Shown here: one piece after another, positions 8,378-18,853 of the stretch
Position numbering within the stretch: the stretch's first letter is position 1
How the letters are laid out: each line of letters opens with the position of its first letter
Source: Euzebya pacifica
GTDB taxonomy: Bacteria; Actinomycetota; Nitriliruptoria; Euzebyales; Euzebyaceae
Direction of reading: 5' to 3'
Assembly (NCBI RefSeq): GCF_003344865.1
Contig: NZ_CP031165.1
Coordinates: 2,113,910-2,177,909 of the forward strand
Length of the DNA: 64,000 nucleotides
Made by a program: the position numbers and the translations under genes
Notes under the pieces: model-generated
Database searches by the model: none
Seen by the model: only the letters and a program-made list of their open reading frames with translations
Told to the model about the DNA's origin: nothing

Positions 8378-8383
8378 TACGCT
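8378..8383 (+). promoter_or_regulatory. -10 box TACGCT of pyrE
   Basis: TACGCT ends 10 bases before the pyrE ATG (8394), predicting a leader of only about 3 bases. No ribosome-binding site is visible. Confidence 0.45.
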
Positions 8384-8393
8384 GCCTGCCCCC

Positions 8394-8924
8394 ATGGAAC
8401 GCCACGACCTCGCCCGCGCCATCTTCGACGCCGCCCACCTGACCGGAGAGTTCGTCCTCCGTTCGGGCGCCACCTCCACGGAGTACTTCGACAAGTACCT
8501 CTTCGAGGCCGACCCGGTGTTGCTGCGCGAGATCGCCGAGCACCTCGCCCCCTCCATCCCCGAGGGCACCGAGGCGCTGGCCGGCCTCGAGCTCGGAGGC
8601 GTGCCGATCGCGGTCGCCCTCAGCCAGGTCACCGGCCTGCCCACCCTCTTCGTCCGCAAGGAAGCCAAGTCCTACGGCACCGCCAAGCTGGCCGAGGGCG
8701 GGCCCGTCGGCGAGCGCCGCATCACCGTCGTCGAGGACGTCGTGACCTCCGGCGGCCAGGTCATCCTCTCCTGCGGTGACCTGCGCGAACGCGGCGCGGA
8801 CATCCTCGGGGTGCTCTGCGTCATCGACCGGCAGGCCGGCGGCCCCGAGAAGCTGGCCGAACACGACCTGGCCCTGTCGCCGTTGTTCACGATGGACGAG
8901 CTCAAGGCATCCCAGCAGGGCTGA
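8394..8924 (+). CDS. pyrE: Orotate phosphoribosyltransferase
   Basis: 176 residues from ATG 8394. An upstream in-frame ATG at 8364 is rejected because the sequence between lies in the promoter region. The PRPP-binding signature VVEDVVTSGGQVI is intact, preceded by the loop VRKEAKSYGTA. It joins orotate to PRPP to give OMP, the substrate of PyrF. The MarR-GNAT gene is divergent and its operator lies between them. Confidence 0.93.
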   Translation: MERHDLARAIFDAAHLTGEFVLRSGATSTEYFDKYLFEADPVLLREIAEHLAPSIPEGTEALAGLELGGVPIAVALSQVTGLPTLFVRKEAKSYGTAKLAEGGPVGERRITVVEDVVTSGGQVILSCGDLRERGADILGVLCVIDRQAGGPEKLAEHDLALSPLFTMDELKASQQG

Positions 8925-8944
8925 GCACGAATCTTCCACACCCG

Positions 8945-8975
8945 TTGACGGTGGCGGGGTGGCGCCCACTAGGAT
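8945..8975 (+). promoter_or_regulatory. Promoter of mihF
   Basis: TTGACG (8945-8950) and TAGGAT (8970-8975) with a 19-base spacer. Predicted transcription starts near 8982, leaving a ~36-base leader before mihF. This is one of the clearest two-box promoters in the window and would drive mihF-gmk. Confidence 0.6.
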
Positions 8976-9017
8976 CCGGCTGCCTCCTTCCACGAAGCGA
9001 CACACGAAAGCATCACG

Positions 9018-9362
9018 ATGGCGGTACCCGAGCTGAGTGACGACGCGCGACGAGCTGCGCTGGAGAAGGCAGCGGCCGCGCGGCGGGTTCGCGCGGCCCT
9101 GAAGCAGCAGCTGCGCGATGGTGAGCTGACCCTCGAGGAGGTCGTCCGGCGTGGCCGCGACCCCCGGACCGAGGAGGACATCGTCCTGTCCAAGACCAAG
9201 GTCTCGGCGGTCCTGGAGTCCATCCCGCGGATCGGCAAGAAGACGGCCCGGCGGACCATGGAGCTGCTGGACATCTCCGAGTCCCGTCGCCTTCGTGGCC
9301 TCGGCGACAAGCAGACCGAGCGGCTGCTCGAGGCCTTCGACGGGAAGCGTCCGACGTTTTGA
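9018..9362 (+). CDS. mihF: Integration host factor, actinobacterial type
   Basis: 114 residues, close to the ~105 of mycobacterial mIHF. It has a basic N-terminal helix ([18 protein letters not shown]) and a helix-two-turn-helix region ([21 protein letters not shown], ending [18 protein letters not shown]). It is a sequence-tolerant nucleoid protein that binds and bends DNA, found essentially only in actinobacteria. Its stop overlaps the TTG start of gmk (TTGA), as expected for this conserved pair. Confidence 0.93.
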   Translation: MAVPELSDDARRAALEKAAAARRVRAALKQQLRDGELTLEEVVRRGRDPRTEEDIVLSKTKVSAVLESIPRIGKKTARRTMELLDISESRRLRGLGDKQTERLLEAFDGKRPTF

Positions 9363-9946
9363 GCGAGCAGGACCACACCCCCGGGACCCTGCTGGTCGTC
9401 AGCGGCCCCGGTGGGGTCGGCAAGGGCACGGTCGTCGCGGCGCTGCGCGAACGCCACGACGAGATCGAGGTCTCGCTGTCGGCGACCACCCGCCGGATGC
9501 GCCCGGGGGAGGAGGACGGCGTCCACTACCGCTTCGTCTCGCCGACGGAGTTCCGCCGCATGGCCGACGACGGCGAGTTCCTGGAGTGGGCCGAGTTCAA
9601 CGGCCACCTCTACGGCACCCCGTGGTCCTCCGTCACCGACCGCCTCGCCGCCGGCGCCACGCTGGTCCTGGAGATCGACGTGCAGGGCGCCAAGCAGGTC
9701 CGCCAGCGCCAGCGCGACGTCGGCGACATCGCCGCGACCCTGGTGTTCCTCGAACCACCCAGCTGGGACGACCTCGAGCGGCGTCTGCGCCACCGGGGTT
9801 CGGAGAACGAGGAAACCATCGAGCAGCGCCTCACCATCGGTCGGGAGGAGATGGCGCAGGCCGAGGACTTCGACCACCGGGTGGTCAACGACCGGGTGGA
9901 CGCGGCGGTCAAGGCGCTGGAACGTATACTGGCCCTTCAACGTTGA
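9359..9946 (+). CDS. gmk: Guanylate kinase
   Basis: 195 residues. Walker A is [11 protein letters not shown]; the GMP-binding segment is [21 protein letters not shown], and [17 protein letters not shown] is the lid region. It converts GMP to GDP with ATP. The start is TTG at 9359, sharing bases with the mihF stop, so translation is probably coupled. Confidence 0.95.
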   Translation: MSEQDHTPGTLLVVSGPGGVGKGTVVAALRERHDEIEVSLSATTRRMRPGEEDGVHYRFVSPTEFRRMADDGEFLEWAEFNGHLYGTPWSSVTDRLAAGATLVLEIDVQGAKQVRQRQRDVGDIAATLVFLEPPSWDDLERRLRHRGSENEETIEQRLTIGREEMAQAEDFDHRVVNDRVDAAVKALERILALQR

Positions 9947-10062
9947 CCGACGGCGCGTTCGCCTGCCGTCAGGTCGACGGCAGGCGGCAGCCCGAACTCG
10001 CGGCGCTGGACCGCCCTCGACGACCTCTCAAGCACCTCGACATCCTCAGGGGCACGAACGCC

Positions 10063-10404
10063 ATGGCCACTATCGACGACCTCCTCGCCCGCGTGGACTC
10101 CAAGTACACGCTGGTGCACCTCGCGGCCGTGCGCGCCCGCGAGATCAACAACTACTACCACTCCCTCGGTGAGGGCATCGGGCAGTACGTCCGTCCCCTC
10201 GTCGAGCAGGTGGACTCCAACAAGCCGCTGTCGATCGCCATGGAGGAGATCGCAGCCGACAAGATCGTCGTGCAGCGTCCCGACGAGGCTCGCGCCCGCG
10301 CCGCCGAGGCCCTCGCGGCCGACGAGGACGGCGAGGTCGTCTCCCTGCCGCAGGGCGAGGACGCCATCATCGACGACGCCGACGACGCGCCGACCGAGAT
10401 CTAG
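10063..10404 (+). CDS. rpoZ: RNA polymerase omega subunit
   Basis: 113 residues from ATG 10063. The core omega motif is present: [32 protein letters not shown], then [13 protein letters not shown] ~35-residue acidic tail ([23 protein letters not shown]) follows. It helps assemble and stabilise RNA polymerase. A 116-base gap separates it from gmk. Its TAG stop forms the first half of the TAGCGT -10 box of coaBC. Confidence 0.93.
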   Translation: MATIDDLLARVDSKYTLVHLAAVRAREINNYYHSLGEGIGQYVRPLVEQVDSNKPLSIAMEEIAADKIVVQRPDEARARAAEALAADEDGEVVSLPQGEDAIIDDADDAPTEI

Positions 10405-10407
10405 CGT
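10402..10407 (+). promoter_or_regulatory. -10 box TAGCGT of coaBC, overlapping the rpoZ stop
   Basis: TAGCGT uses the rpoZ stop TAG as its first three bases and lies exactly 6 bases before the coaBC ATG. This predicts a leaderless coaBC mRNA in addition to read-through from rpoZ. Confidence 0.5.
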
Positions 10408-10413
10408 TCGACC

Positions 10414-11616
10414 ATGGACACCGCGCTCGAGGGGTTGCGGGTCCTGCTCGGGGTGTCCGGCGGGGTCGCCGCCTACAAGGCCGCCTCGCTGGCCCGTGGC
10501 CTGAAGAAGGCCGGCGCCGAGGTCCAGGTCATCATGACCGGCGGCGCCACCCGGTTCGTGCAGCCCGACCAGTTCGCGGCGCTGACCGGGCGTCCTGCCC
10601 ACACCGACACCTTCACCGACGTGCACCGCATCGTGCACGTGGAGGTGGCCCGGTGGGCCGACGTGGCGATCATCGCCCCGGCGACGACCAACGTGATCGC
10701 CAAGTTCGCCGCTGGCATCGCCGATGACCTGGTGACCTCGGCCTTCACCTGCCTGACCGTCCCGACGGTCGTCGCCCCGGCGATGCACACCGAGATGTGG
10801 CTGCACCCGGCGACACAGGCCGCCGTCGCCACGCTGGCGGCACGCGGCACGATCATCGTCGGCCCCGGCGAGGGCGAGCTGGCCGGCGGCGACGTCGGCC
10901 CCGGCCGCCTCGTCGACGAGGACGTGCTGCTGGAGGCCGTCGCCCGCGCGGCAGGTCGACTGGACAGCCCCCTGAGCGGGCGGACCGTGCTGGTCACCGC
11001 TGGCGGCACCCGCGAGGCGATCGACCCCGTCCGCTTCCTCGGCAACCGCTCCAGCGGGAAGATGGGCCACGCCATCGCCGCCGAGGCCGCTGCGCTGGGC
11101 GCCAAGGTGGTGCTGGTCACCACCTCGACCCTCCCCGTGCCACCCGGTGTGGAAGCCGTGCCCGTGGAGTCCGCCATGGACATGCACGAGGCCGTCATGG
11201 CCCGCGCCGACGTGGCCGACGTCATCGTCAAGGCCGCCGCGGTCGCCGACTTCCGCCCCGCCGCCCGAGCCGAGCAGAAGATCAAGAAGGCCGACGGCAC
11301 CCCGACGATCGAGCTGGTGCCCAACCCCGACATCCTCGCCGAGCTGGGCGCCCGCGAGGACCTGCGGGCGGTGCTGGTCGGCTTCGCTGCCGAGACCACC
11401 GACGTGGAGACCCACGGCCGCGACAAGCTGCGCCGCAAGGGTGCGGACCTGATCGTCATCAACGACGTCAGCCAGGCCGACGCCGGGTTCGCCGTCGACA
11501 CCAACCGTGCCGTCATCCTCGGTGCGGACGGGATGCGTCGGGATGTCGCGCTGACCAGCAAGCGCGAGCTGGCCTCGATCCTGCTCGGCGAGGCCGCCGC
11601 CCGCCTGCCCGGCTGA
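10414..11616 (+). CDS. coaBC: Phosphopantothenoylcysteine decarboxylase / phosphopantothenate-cysteine ligase
   Basis: 400 residues. The N-terminal FMN-binding CoaC half (1-185) has LLGVSGGVAAYKAASLARGL, HRIVHVEVARWADVAIIAPAT and the active-site motif PAMHTEMW, where the His is an actinobacterial variant of PxMNxxMW. The CoaB half has GGTREAIDPVRFLGNRSSGK and the KADGTP...LVPNPDIL segment. It carries out two successive steps of coenzyme A synthesis. It belongs to the conserved gmk-rpoZ-coaBC-metK block. Confidence 0.95.
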   Translation: MDTALEGLRVLLGVSGGVAAYKAASLARGLKKAGAEVQVIMTGGATRFVQPDQFAALTGRPAHTDTFTDVHRIVHVEVARWADVAIIAPATTNVIAKFAAGIADDLVTSAFTCLTVPTVVAPAMHTEMWLHPATQAAVATLAARGTIIVGPGEGELAGGDVGPGRLVDEDVLLEAVARAAGRLDSPLSGRTVLVTAGGTREAIDPVRFLGNRSSGKMGHAIAAEAAALGAKVVLVTTSTLPVPPGVEAVPVESAMDMHEAVMARADVADVIVKAAAVADFRPAARAEQKIKKADGTPTIELVPNPDILAELGAREDLRAVLVGFAAETTDVETHGRDKLRRKGADLIVINDVSQADAGFAVDTNRAVILGADGMRRDVALTSKRELASILLGEAAARLPG

Positions 11617-11766
11617 GCGCGCACAGACGGAACGCCCATCTCACCGTTCGGACTGTCCGATGGGGGTCGGCGCCCGTAGGGCACCGGTATAGGCTGTCCG
11701 CCAACGCTTTTTCTGGGGGTGCCGTCTGGTGCGCCCCCGATCCCCGAACACGAAGGAATCCCCACG

Positions 11767-12963
<1,197 letters not shown>

Positions 12964-13396
12964 CGTCACCACGGCCACGGCCGACCACCCCACACCCGTC
13001 GACACGCGGGCCGGCTCCCGGCCCGCGTTCGCGCGTGTCGTCGTCGATGTCGGCCCGGCCCACCTCGACCGGCCCTTCGACTACCGGATCCCCGACGGCG
13101 ACCGGGTCGGGGTCGGCTCGCGTGTCCGCGTGCGGTTCAACGGTCGGCTGCGGACCGGCTGGGTCATCGGGCTGACCGACACCCCCGAGGTCGAGGAGTC
13201 GAAGGTCAAGCCCCTCGATCGGGTCGAGGGCGACGTCCGCTGGTTCGGCCCCGACGACCTGACCGTGTGGCGCTGGGTGGCCGACCGCTTCGCCGGGACC
13301 CTGTCGGGCGCCATCGCCCACGCCCTGCCCCCACGCATCGTCCGGGTCGAGCACGAGGCCGCCTCGTGGGGCCCGGCCCGCCACCCCCTCGACGCC

Positions 13397-13509
13397 CCGA
13401 TCGGGGCCTCCGTCGCGGATGGACGAGGAGCGGCGCGATCGGGTCAGTCGTCGGCCGAGACGATCGCGCCCGACCTCGCCGATGGCCGATCCAGCCCCCG
13501 ATCGCGCCC
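13397..13509. repeat. Palindromic repeat element inside priA
   Basis: The left part (13399-13418, GATCGGGGCCTCCGTCGCGG) and right part (13481-13508) resemble the two arms of the intergenic hairpin at 57320-57363, with 17/20 and about 24/28 matches. In priA they are separated by ~60 bases that hold further CGATCGCGCC motifs. The frame stays open through it and encodes a Ser/Ala/Arg/Pro-rich insertion. Confidence 0.6.
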
Positions 13510-15088
13510 ACCGGAGGCCGCGCAGCCGCGCTCACCGGAGGAGGGGCGGGCGCGGCCGCCGTGTGCGTCGGAGGGGTGGAAGGGCCTCGACGGGTCGGCC
13601 CTGCTGAAGGCGGCGTGGGAGCCCGACGGGCGGGCCTACCACCTGCGTCCCCCGCTCCACCAGGACATCGGGCCCCTGCTGGTCGACCTCGTCGCCCGCA
13701 CGACCAGCAACGGCTGCACCGCCCTGGTGATCGTGCCCGGCCCCGCACCCGGTCCGGCCGACGACGTCGTTGCCGCTTTCGGGACCGCCGTGGCCGACCA
13801 CCGCCACTTCGACCGCGACGCCGACCGCTACCGCGCCTACCTCCGCCAGCTCCGCGGCGACGTCACCGTGGCCGTCGGCGAGCGGGGGCTGGCGCTGATG
13901 CCGATGCCCGACCTAGGCCTGATCGTCGTCGTCGACGAGGCGAACCCGGCCTACAAGGAACGTCGCAACCCCCGGCACCACGTCCGCGAGGCCGCCCTGG
14001 CCCGCGGACGGATGACCGGCGCGACGGTCGTCCTCACCTCGAGCCTCCAGTCCGCCCAGGTCCACAAGCACCACGACGGCGGCCACCTCACCCTCGTCCG
14101 CGCCGACCGGGCCACCGAACGCGCACTCGCCCCCGACGTCCGGGTCGTCGACCGCACCACCCTCTCGCCCAAGGACCGCCGCACCCGCCTCGTCGGGCCG
14201 ATCACCAGCCGGGTGGCCGAGGTCGTCCGCACCGGCGGGACCGTCATCGTCCTGGCCGCCGGAAAGGGCAGCGGGTCCTCCCTCGCCTGCAGCGACTGTC
14301 GCAACCGGCACGAGTGCCGCGACTGCGGTGCCGGCATCGCCCCCGTCGACGGGGCCCCGACCCCGACCTGGCGGTGCGCCGTGTGCAGCTGGACCACCCC
14401 GCCCCGGCCCTGCATCGACTGCGGCGGCACAGAGACCTTCCCGCTGCGCGCCGGGGCGAAGCGGCTGGCCACGGAGTTGGCGAAGGCCCACCCCGACGCC
14501 GAGGTCGGACACATGGAGGGCTTCGACCAGCCCGGCCCGACCAGCCGTCCCGCCATCGCGGTGATGACCCGCGGGTCGGTCGTGGCGCGGCCCGACTGGC
14601 TGCACGGCCGCCGCGCCGACCTGCTGGTCGTCGCCGACCCCGACGTGCTGCTCGGCCGACCCGATGTCGAGGCCGCCGAGGACGCCCTGCGGCTGTGGCT
14701 CGACGGGGCCGCGCTGGCCGAGGAGGTCATGGTCCAGACGGGCCAGCCGACCGAGCCGGCGCTGCAGTCCCTCGTCCGCCTCGACCCCGACGGGTTCTGG
14801 CCGGCCGAGACGGAACGACGCACCCCCCTCGGCTTCCCGCCCGCCGGGTCCCTGATCCGCATGACCGGCGTCACCCCCGAAGCCGCTGCCGCCGTCCGCG
14901 CGGACGTACCCGGTACCCTTCTGGGACCCGACCCCGACGGTGTTGCGCTCCTGAAGACCGACACCCTGCGTGACACGGTCGCCGCCCTGAAGCCACTGCG
15001 CAACACGTGGGCGCAGGACGACATCCGCGTCCGGGTCGACGTGGACCCCACCATCACCTGAGCCAGCCGCAACGAGGAACAACAAGCC

Positions 15089-15628
15089 GTGTCGACACTG
15101 CCAATCCGCCTCTTCGGTGACCCGGTGCTGCGCCAGCGCGCCAACGAGGTCACCGAGTTCGACGACAAGCTCCGCCGCCTGGCCGACGACATGATGGAGA
15201 CGATGCGCGCCAGCAGCGGTGCGGGCCTGGCCGCCAACCAGGTCGGCGTGCTCAAGCGCCTCTTCACCTGGGAGGCCCCCGACCCCTCCGGCGAGGGCTT
15301 CGCCTCGGGCGCGGTCGTCAACCCCGACATCACCTTCGAGAGCGAGGAGATCCAGGAAGGGGAGGAGGGTTGCCTGTCCTTCCCCGGGCTGTTCTATCCG
15401 ACCGCCCGGCCGCTGGAGGTGCACATCACCGCCCAGGACGTCTTCGGCGAGGACGTCGAGATGGAGGGCGTCGGGCTGCTGGCCCGCATCATCGCCCACG
15501 AGATCGACCACCTGAACGGCATCCTGTTCATCGAGCACCTCGAGAAGCACGACCGCAAGGACGCCATGCGACGCATCCGTCGCGGCGAGCTCGAGAACCC
15601 ACCAGCCCCCGAGGGAGAGGTCCTCTGA
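15089..15628 (+). CDS. def: Peptide deformylase
   Basis: 179 residues from GTG 15089 (GAGGAAC upstream as a ribosome site). All three active-site motifs are intact: GAGLAANQVG, EGCLSFP (Cys metal ligand) and HEIDHLNG (two His ligands and the catalytic Glu). It removes the formyl group from nascent proteins, reversing the work of the adjacent fmt. The def stop overlaps the fmt start (CTGA). Confidence 0.95.
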   Translation: MSTLPIRLFGDPVLRQRANEVTEFDDKLRRLADDMMETMRASSGAGLAANQVGVLKRLFTWEAPDPSGEGFASGAVVNPDITFESEEIQEGEEGCLSFPGLFYPTARPLEVHITAQDVFGEDVEMEGVGLLARIIAHEIDHLNGILFIEHLEKHDRKDAMRRIRRGELENPPAPEGEVL

Positions 15629-16548
15629 CCATCCGCATCGCGTTCTTCGGTACCCCCCAGCCGGCGGTGCCGGCCCTTCGTGCGTTCGTCGAGGCCGACG
15701 ACGTCGAGGTCGTCGCCGTCGTCACCAACCCCGACCGTCCCGCGGGCCGTGGCTACAAGCTGACGCCACCCCCCGTGAAGGTCACGGCCCTCGACGCCGG
15801 CCTGGAGGTGTGGCAGCCGCAGAAGCCCCGCGAGCGGCTCGACGACCTGAAGGCCCTCGACGTCGACGCCTGCGCGGTCGTCGCCTACGGCTCGATCCTG
15901 CCGCAGGACGTCCTCGACGTCGGCGGCAAGGGGTTCGTCAACCTCCACTTCTCGCTGCTGCCGGCATGGCGCGGCGCCGCCCCCGTCCCCGCCAGCATCC
16001 TGGCCGGTGACACCACCACGGGCGTGACCTGCTTCCGGCTGGACGCCGGCATGGACACCGGCGACGTGCTGACCCGCCACGAGGTGCGGATCCTGCCCGA
16101 CGAGACCAGCGGCGAGCTGACCGCCCGGCTGGCCGAGGCCGGCGGCCCCGTCCTCGTCGACGCCATCCGCGGGCTGGTCGACGGGTCCCTGCCGCTGCAG
16201 CCCCAGGACCACGACGCCGCCACCTACGCCTCCAAGATCAACGCCGAGGACGCCCGGCTGGACCTGACCGACAGCGCCGAGGTGCTGGATCGCATGATCC
16301 GTGGCTACAACCCGATGCCCGGCGCGCACACCACCTTCGACGGCACCCGCCTGAAGATCCATCGGGCCGTGCCGATGCTCGACGTCGACGGCACCCCCGG
16401 TGCGGTCGTCGGGGACGTCGACGGCAGGCCCGTCATCGCCGTTGGCCGGGGCGGGCTGCGCCTGGACCAGGTCCAGCCGGCCGGCAAACCACGCATGGAC
16501 GGCCGCGACTTCGCCAACGGCTACCGACCGGAACGGCTGGGCTCGTGA
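15625..16548 (+). CDS. fmt: Methionyl-tRNA formyltransferase, probable CTG start
   Basis: 307 residues, the family's usual length, if it starts at CTG 15625: (L/M)TIRIAFFGTPQPAVPALRAF begins exactly where homologues do. No ATG, GTG or TTG exists in frame upstream for more than 25 codons, and a later start would cut the nucleotide-binding strand. GGGAGAGG lies 4 bases upstream of the CTG, and the CTG overlaps the def stop. Catalytic region: FVNLHFSLLPAWRGAAP and DTGDVL. It formylates initiator Met-tRNA. Confidence 0.92.
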   Translation: MTIRIAFFGTPQPAVPALRAFVEADDVEVVAVVTNPDRPAGRGYKLTPPPVKVTALDAGLEVWQPQKPRERLDDLKALDVDACAVVAYGSILPQDVLDVGGKGFVNLHFSLLPAWRGAAPVPASILAGDTTTGVTCFRLDAGMDTGDVLTRHEVRILPDETSGELTARLAEAGGPVLVDAIRGLVDGSLPLQPQDHDAATYASKINAEDARLDLTDSAEVLDRMIRGYNPMPGAHTTFDGTRLKIHRAVPMLDVDGTPGAVVGDVDGRPVIAVGRGGLRLDQVQPAGKPRMDGRDFANGYRPERLGS

Positions 16549-17900
16549 GCGAGGAGGACCAGGTGGACACCACCGCCGCAGAGGGGGCCGACCGCGAGGG
16601 CGTCGCCGCCCGGCAGACCGCCCTCGTCATCGTCATGCAGGTCCACGAGAACGACGCGTGGGCCTCACCCGTGGCCGACCGGATCCTCTCCAAGAGCCCC
16701 CTGGACCAGCAGGACCGGAACTTCGCGGCCAACCTGGCGTTCTCGACGCTGCGCTGGGAGGGCACCCTGGACTGGGTCCTGGCCAACGCCGTGTCCCGTG
16801 GCCTGGAGGCCGTCGAGCCCACGCTGCTGGACCTGCTGCGCATCGCCACCTGGGAGCTGCTGCACGGCAACCAACCCGTCCACGCCGTCGTCGACTCCCA
16901 CGTCGAGGTCGCCCGCGTGGTCGTGGGCCAGCGCGCCACCGGCTTCGTCAACGGGGTGCTGCGCAACATCGCCCGCCGCATCGACGACCTGCCGTGGCCC
17001 GACGAGGCCACCGACATGGGCCTCGGCCTGAAGTACGGCTATCCGTCGTGGGTCGCCCACGCCGCGGTCAAGCGCTTCGGCGACGAACGCGCCGCGGAGG
17101 TGCTGGACGCCGGCAACCGTCCGGCGCCGCTGGTGCTGCGTGCCGTCGCCCCACGCGAGGACGTGCTGGCCGCGCTGGCCGCCGAGGGCATCGACGCCGA
17201 GCCGGGCACGATGGCCCGCGACGCGATCGTGCTGGCCGACCGCATCCAGCCCGGCCGGCTCGCCGTCATCCGCGACGGCCTGGCGATCGTGCAGGACCAG
17301 GCCTCACAGGTCATCGGCCAGACCGCCGCCGAGGGGCTGCCAGCGGGGGCCACGGCCATCGACCTGTGCGCCGCTCCCGGCGGCAAGTCGACCCACCTGG
17401 CGCAGCAGGGCCTGCAGGTCACCGCCGTGGACCGCCATGCCGGACGGCTGCGACGCGCGGCGGAGATGGCCGACCGCCTCGGGCTGGAGATGGCCACTGT
17501 CACCGGCGACGGGGCCACCGTCGACCTCCCCGAGGGGGTCGACCTCGTCCTGGTCGACGCGCCCTGCTCGGGACTCGGCGTGGTCCGACGCCGACCCGAG
17601 CTGCGCTGGCGTCGCAGCCGGGAGGACGTGACATCGATGACCGCCGTGCAGCAGCAGCTGCTCCAACGAGCGGTGGATCTCGTCCGGCCGGGTGGACGGG
17701 TGGTCTACTCGGTGTGCACCTGGACCTCCGACGAAGCCGATGACGTGGTCGCCCACGCCGTCGACGGTGGTCGCGTCACGGTGGCTGACGTCCCACAGGT
17801 GGGGACACCCACCCGGTTCGGCGTGCAGATGGCGCCCGACCGCGACGAGGGAGATGGCATGTACATAGCGGTCCTGGAACGAACGGCGGAGGTGTCGTGA
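16545..17900 (+). CDS. rsmB: 16S rRNA (cytosine-C5)-methyltransferase RsmB
   Basis: 451 residues from GTG 16545, overlapping the fmt stop. The N-terminal NusB-like domain (LSKSPLDQQDRNFAANLAFSTLRW, FVNGVLRNIAR) is followed by the RNA MTase domain with DLCAAPGGKS for SAM, VLVDAPCSGLGVVRR and the catalytic-cysteine motif YSVCTW. It methylates C967 of 16S rRNA in E. coli. The GTGA overlap at its end couples it to the downstream GGDEF gene. Confidence 0.93.
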   Translation: MSEEDQVDTTAAEGADREGVAARQTALVIVMQVHENDAWASPVADRILSKSPLDQQDRNFAANLAFSTLRWEGTLDWVLANAVSRGLEAVEPTLLDLLRIATWELLHGNQPVHAVVDSHVEVARVVVGQRATGFVNGVLRNIARRIDDLPWPDEATDMGLGLKYGYPSWVAHAAVKRFGDERAAEVLDAGNRPAPLVLRAVAPREDVLAALAAEGIDAEPGTMARDAIVLADRIQPGRLAVIRDGLAIVQDQASQVIGQTAAEGLPAGATAIDLCAAPGGKSTHLAQQGLQVTAVDRHAGRLRRAAEMADRLGLEMATVTGDGATVDLPEGVDLVLVDAPCSGLGVVRRRPELRWRRSREDVTSMTAVQQQLLQRAVDLVRPGGRVVYSVCTWTSDEADDVVAHAVDGGRVTVADVPQVGTPTRFGVQMAPDRDEGDGMYIAVLERTAEVS

Positions 17901-18835
17901 CTGCGGACAGGATCCTGGTCGTCGACAACGAGGCGGACATCCGGCGGTTCATCGAGGTGAACCTGCGGCTGGAGGGCTTCGAGGTCGTCTCGGCCCCCGA
18001 CGGCGAGGAGGGCCTCGCAGCGGCGTTCGAGGTCGACCCCAGCCTGGTCCTCCTGGACGTGATGATGCCGGGCATCGACGGCATCGAGGTCTGCCGTCGG
18101 TTGCGTGCCGACCCCCGGACCAGCCACGTCCCCGTGATCCTCCTCACCGCCAAGTCGATGACCGTCGACAAGGTCGTCGGGCTGGCCGCGGGCGCCGACG
18201 ACTACGTCCTGAAGCCCTTCGACCCGATGGAGCTCGTCGCCCGCGTGCGCACCACCATGCGTCGCGCTGCGGACCTGCGAGGTGCCTCCCCCCTCACCGG
18301 GTTGCCGGGCAACCACCGCATCGAAGGCGAGATCGCCCGGCGGCTGGACCAGGGGCAGGACATCGCCGTCGCCTACGTCGACCTCAACAACTTCAAGGCC
18401 TACAACGACCACTACGGCTTCCTCGAGGGCGACAAGGTCATCCAGGCCACCGCCCAGGTGCTGCGGGACGTCCTGACCGGGACCGCCTACGCCGAGGCGT
18501 TCCTCGGCCACATCGGTGGCGACGACTTCGTCATGTTGTTCGACCCCGTGCAGGCCGACGACGTCTGCAGCGAGTCGATCCGACGGTTCGACGAGATGAT
18601 CCCGACCCTGTACGCCCCCGAGGACCGCGAACGTGGGTACCTCGAGCTGCGGGACCGTCGCGGGGAGATGCGGCGGTTCGGCCTGGTCTCCATCGCCATC
18701 GGCGTGACGACCAACGCCCACCGCACCTTCCTGGACCACCGCGACATCGTCGCCGTGGCCACGGAGATGAAGACGCACGTGAAGAGCGCACACCCCGACA
18801 CGTCGGCCTACGCGCTGGACGGTCGCACGGGCTGA
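17897..18835 (+). CDS. Response regulator with GGDEF domain
   Basis: 312 residues. The receiver domain (1-120) has the acidic pocket (VDNEAD), phosphoacceptor LLDVMMPG, a Thr switch (LLTAKS) and the Lys of YVLKPF. The output domain (~130-305) is GGDEF-like: LTGLPGN, VAYVDLNNFKAYND, and the signature GHIGGDDF. Asp replaces the first Glu of GGEEF/GGDEF, so cyclase activity is plausible but not certain. No RxxD inhibitory site is seen. Translation is coupled to rsmB by GTGA, an odd partner; in mycobacteria rpe occupies this place. Confidence 0.85.
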   Translation: MTADRILVVDNEADIRRFIEVNLRLEGFEVVSAPDGEEGLAAAFEVDPSLVLLDVMMPGIDGIEVCRRLRADPRTSHVPVILLTAKSMTVDKVVGLAAGADDYVLKPFDPMELVARVRTTMRRAADLRGASPLTGLPGNHRIEGEIARRLDQGQDIAVAYVDLNNFKAYNDHYGFLEGDKVIQATAQVLRDVLTGTAYAEAFLGHIGGDDFVMLFDPVQADDVCSESIRRFDEMIPTLYAPEDRERGYLELRDRRGEMRRFGLVSIAIGVTTNAHRTFLDHRDIVAVATEMKTHVKSAHPDTSAYALDGRTG

Positions 18836-18853
18836 CGCCGTGGCGTCGCCGCG

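Noticed and set aside
11617..11766. SAM riboswitch before metK
   Set aside because: The 150-base gap shows a promoter-like box but none of the conserved SAM riboswitch core elements I know.
15370..15624. Upstream in-frame start for fmt inside def
   Set aside because: It would add ~85 Arg/Pro-rich residues read from the def frame shadow, with no similarity to Fmt.
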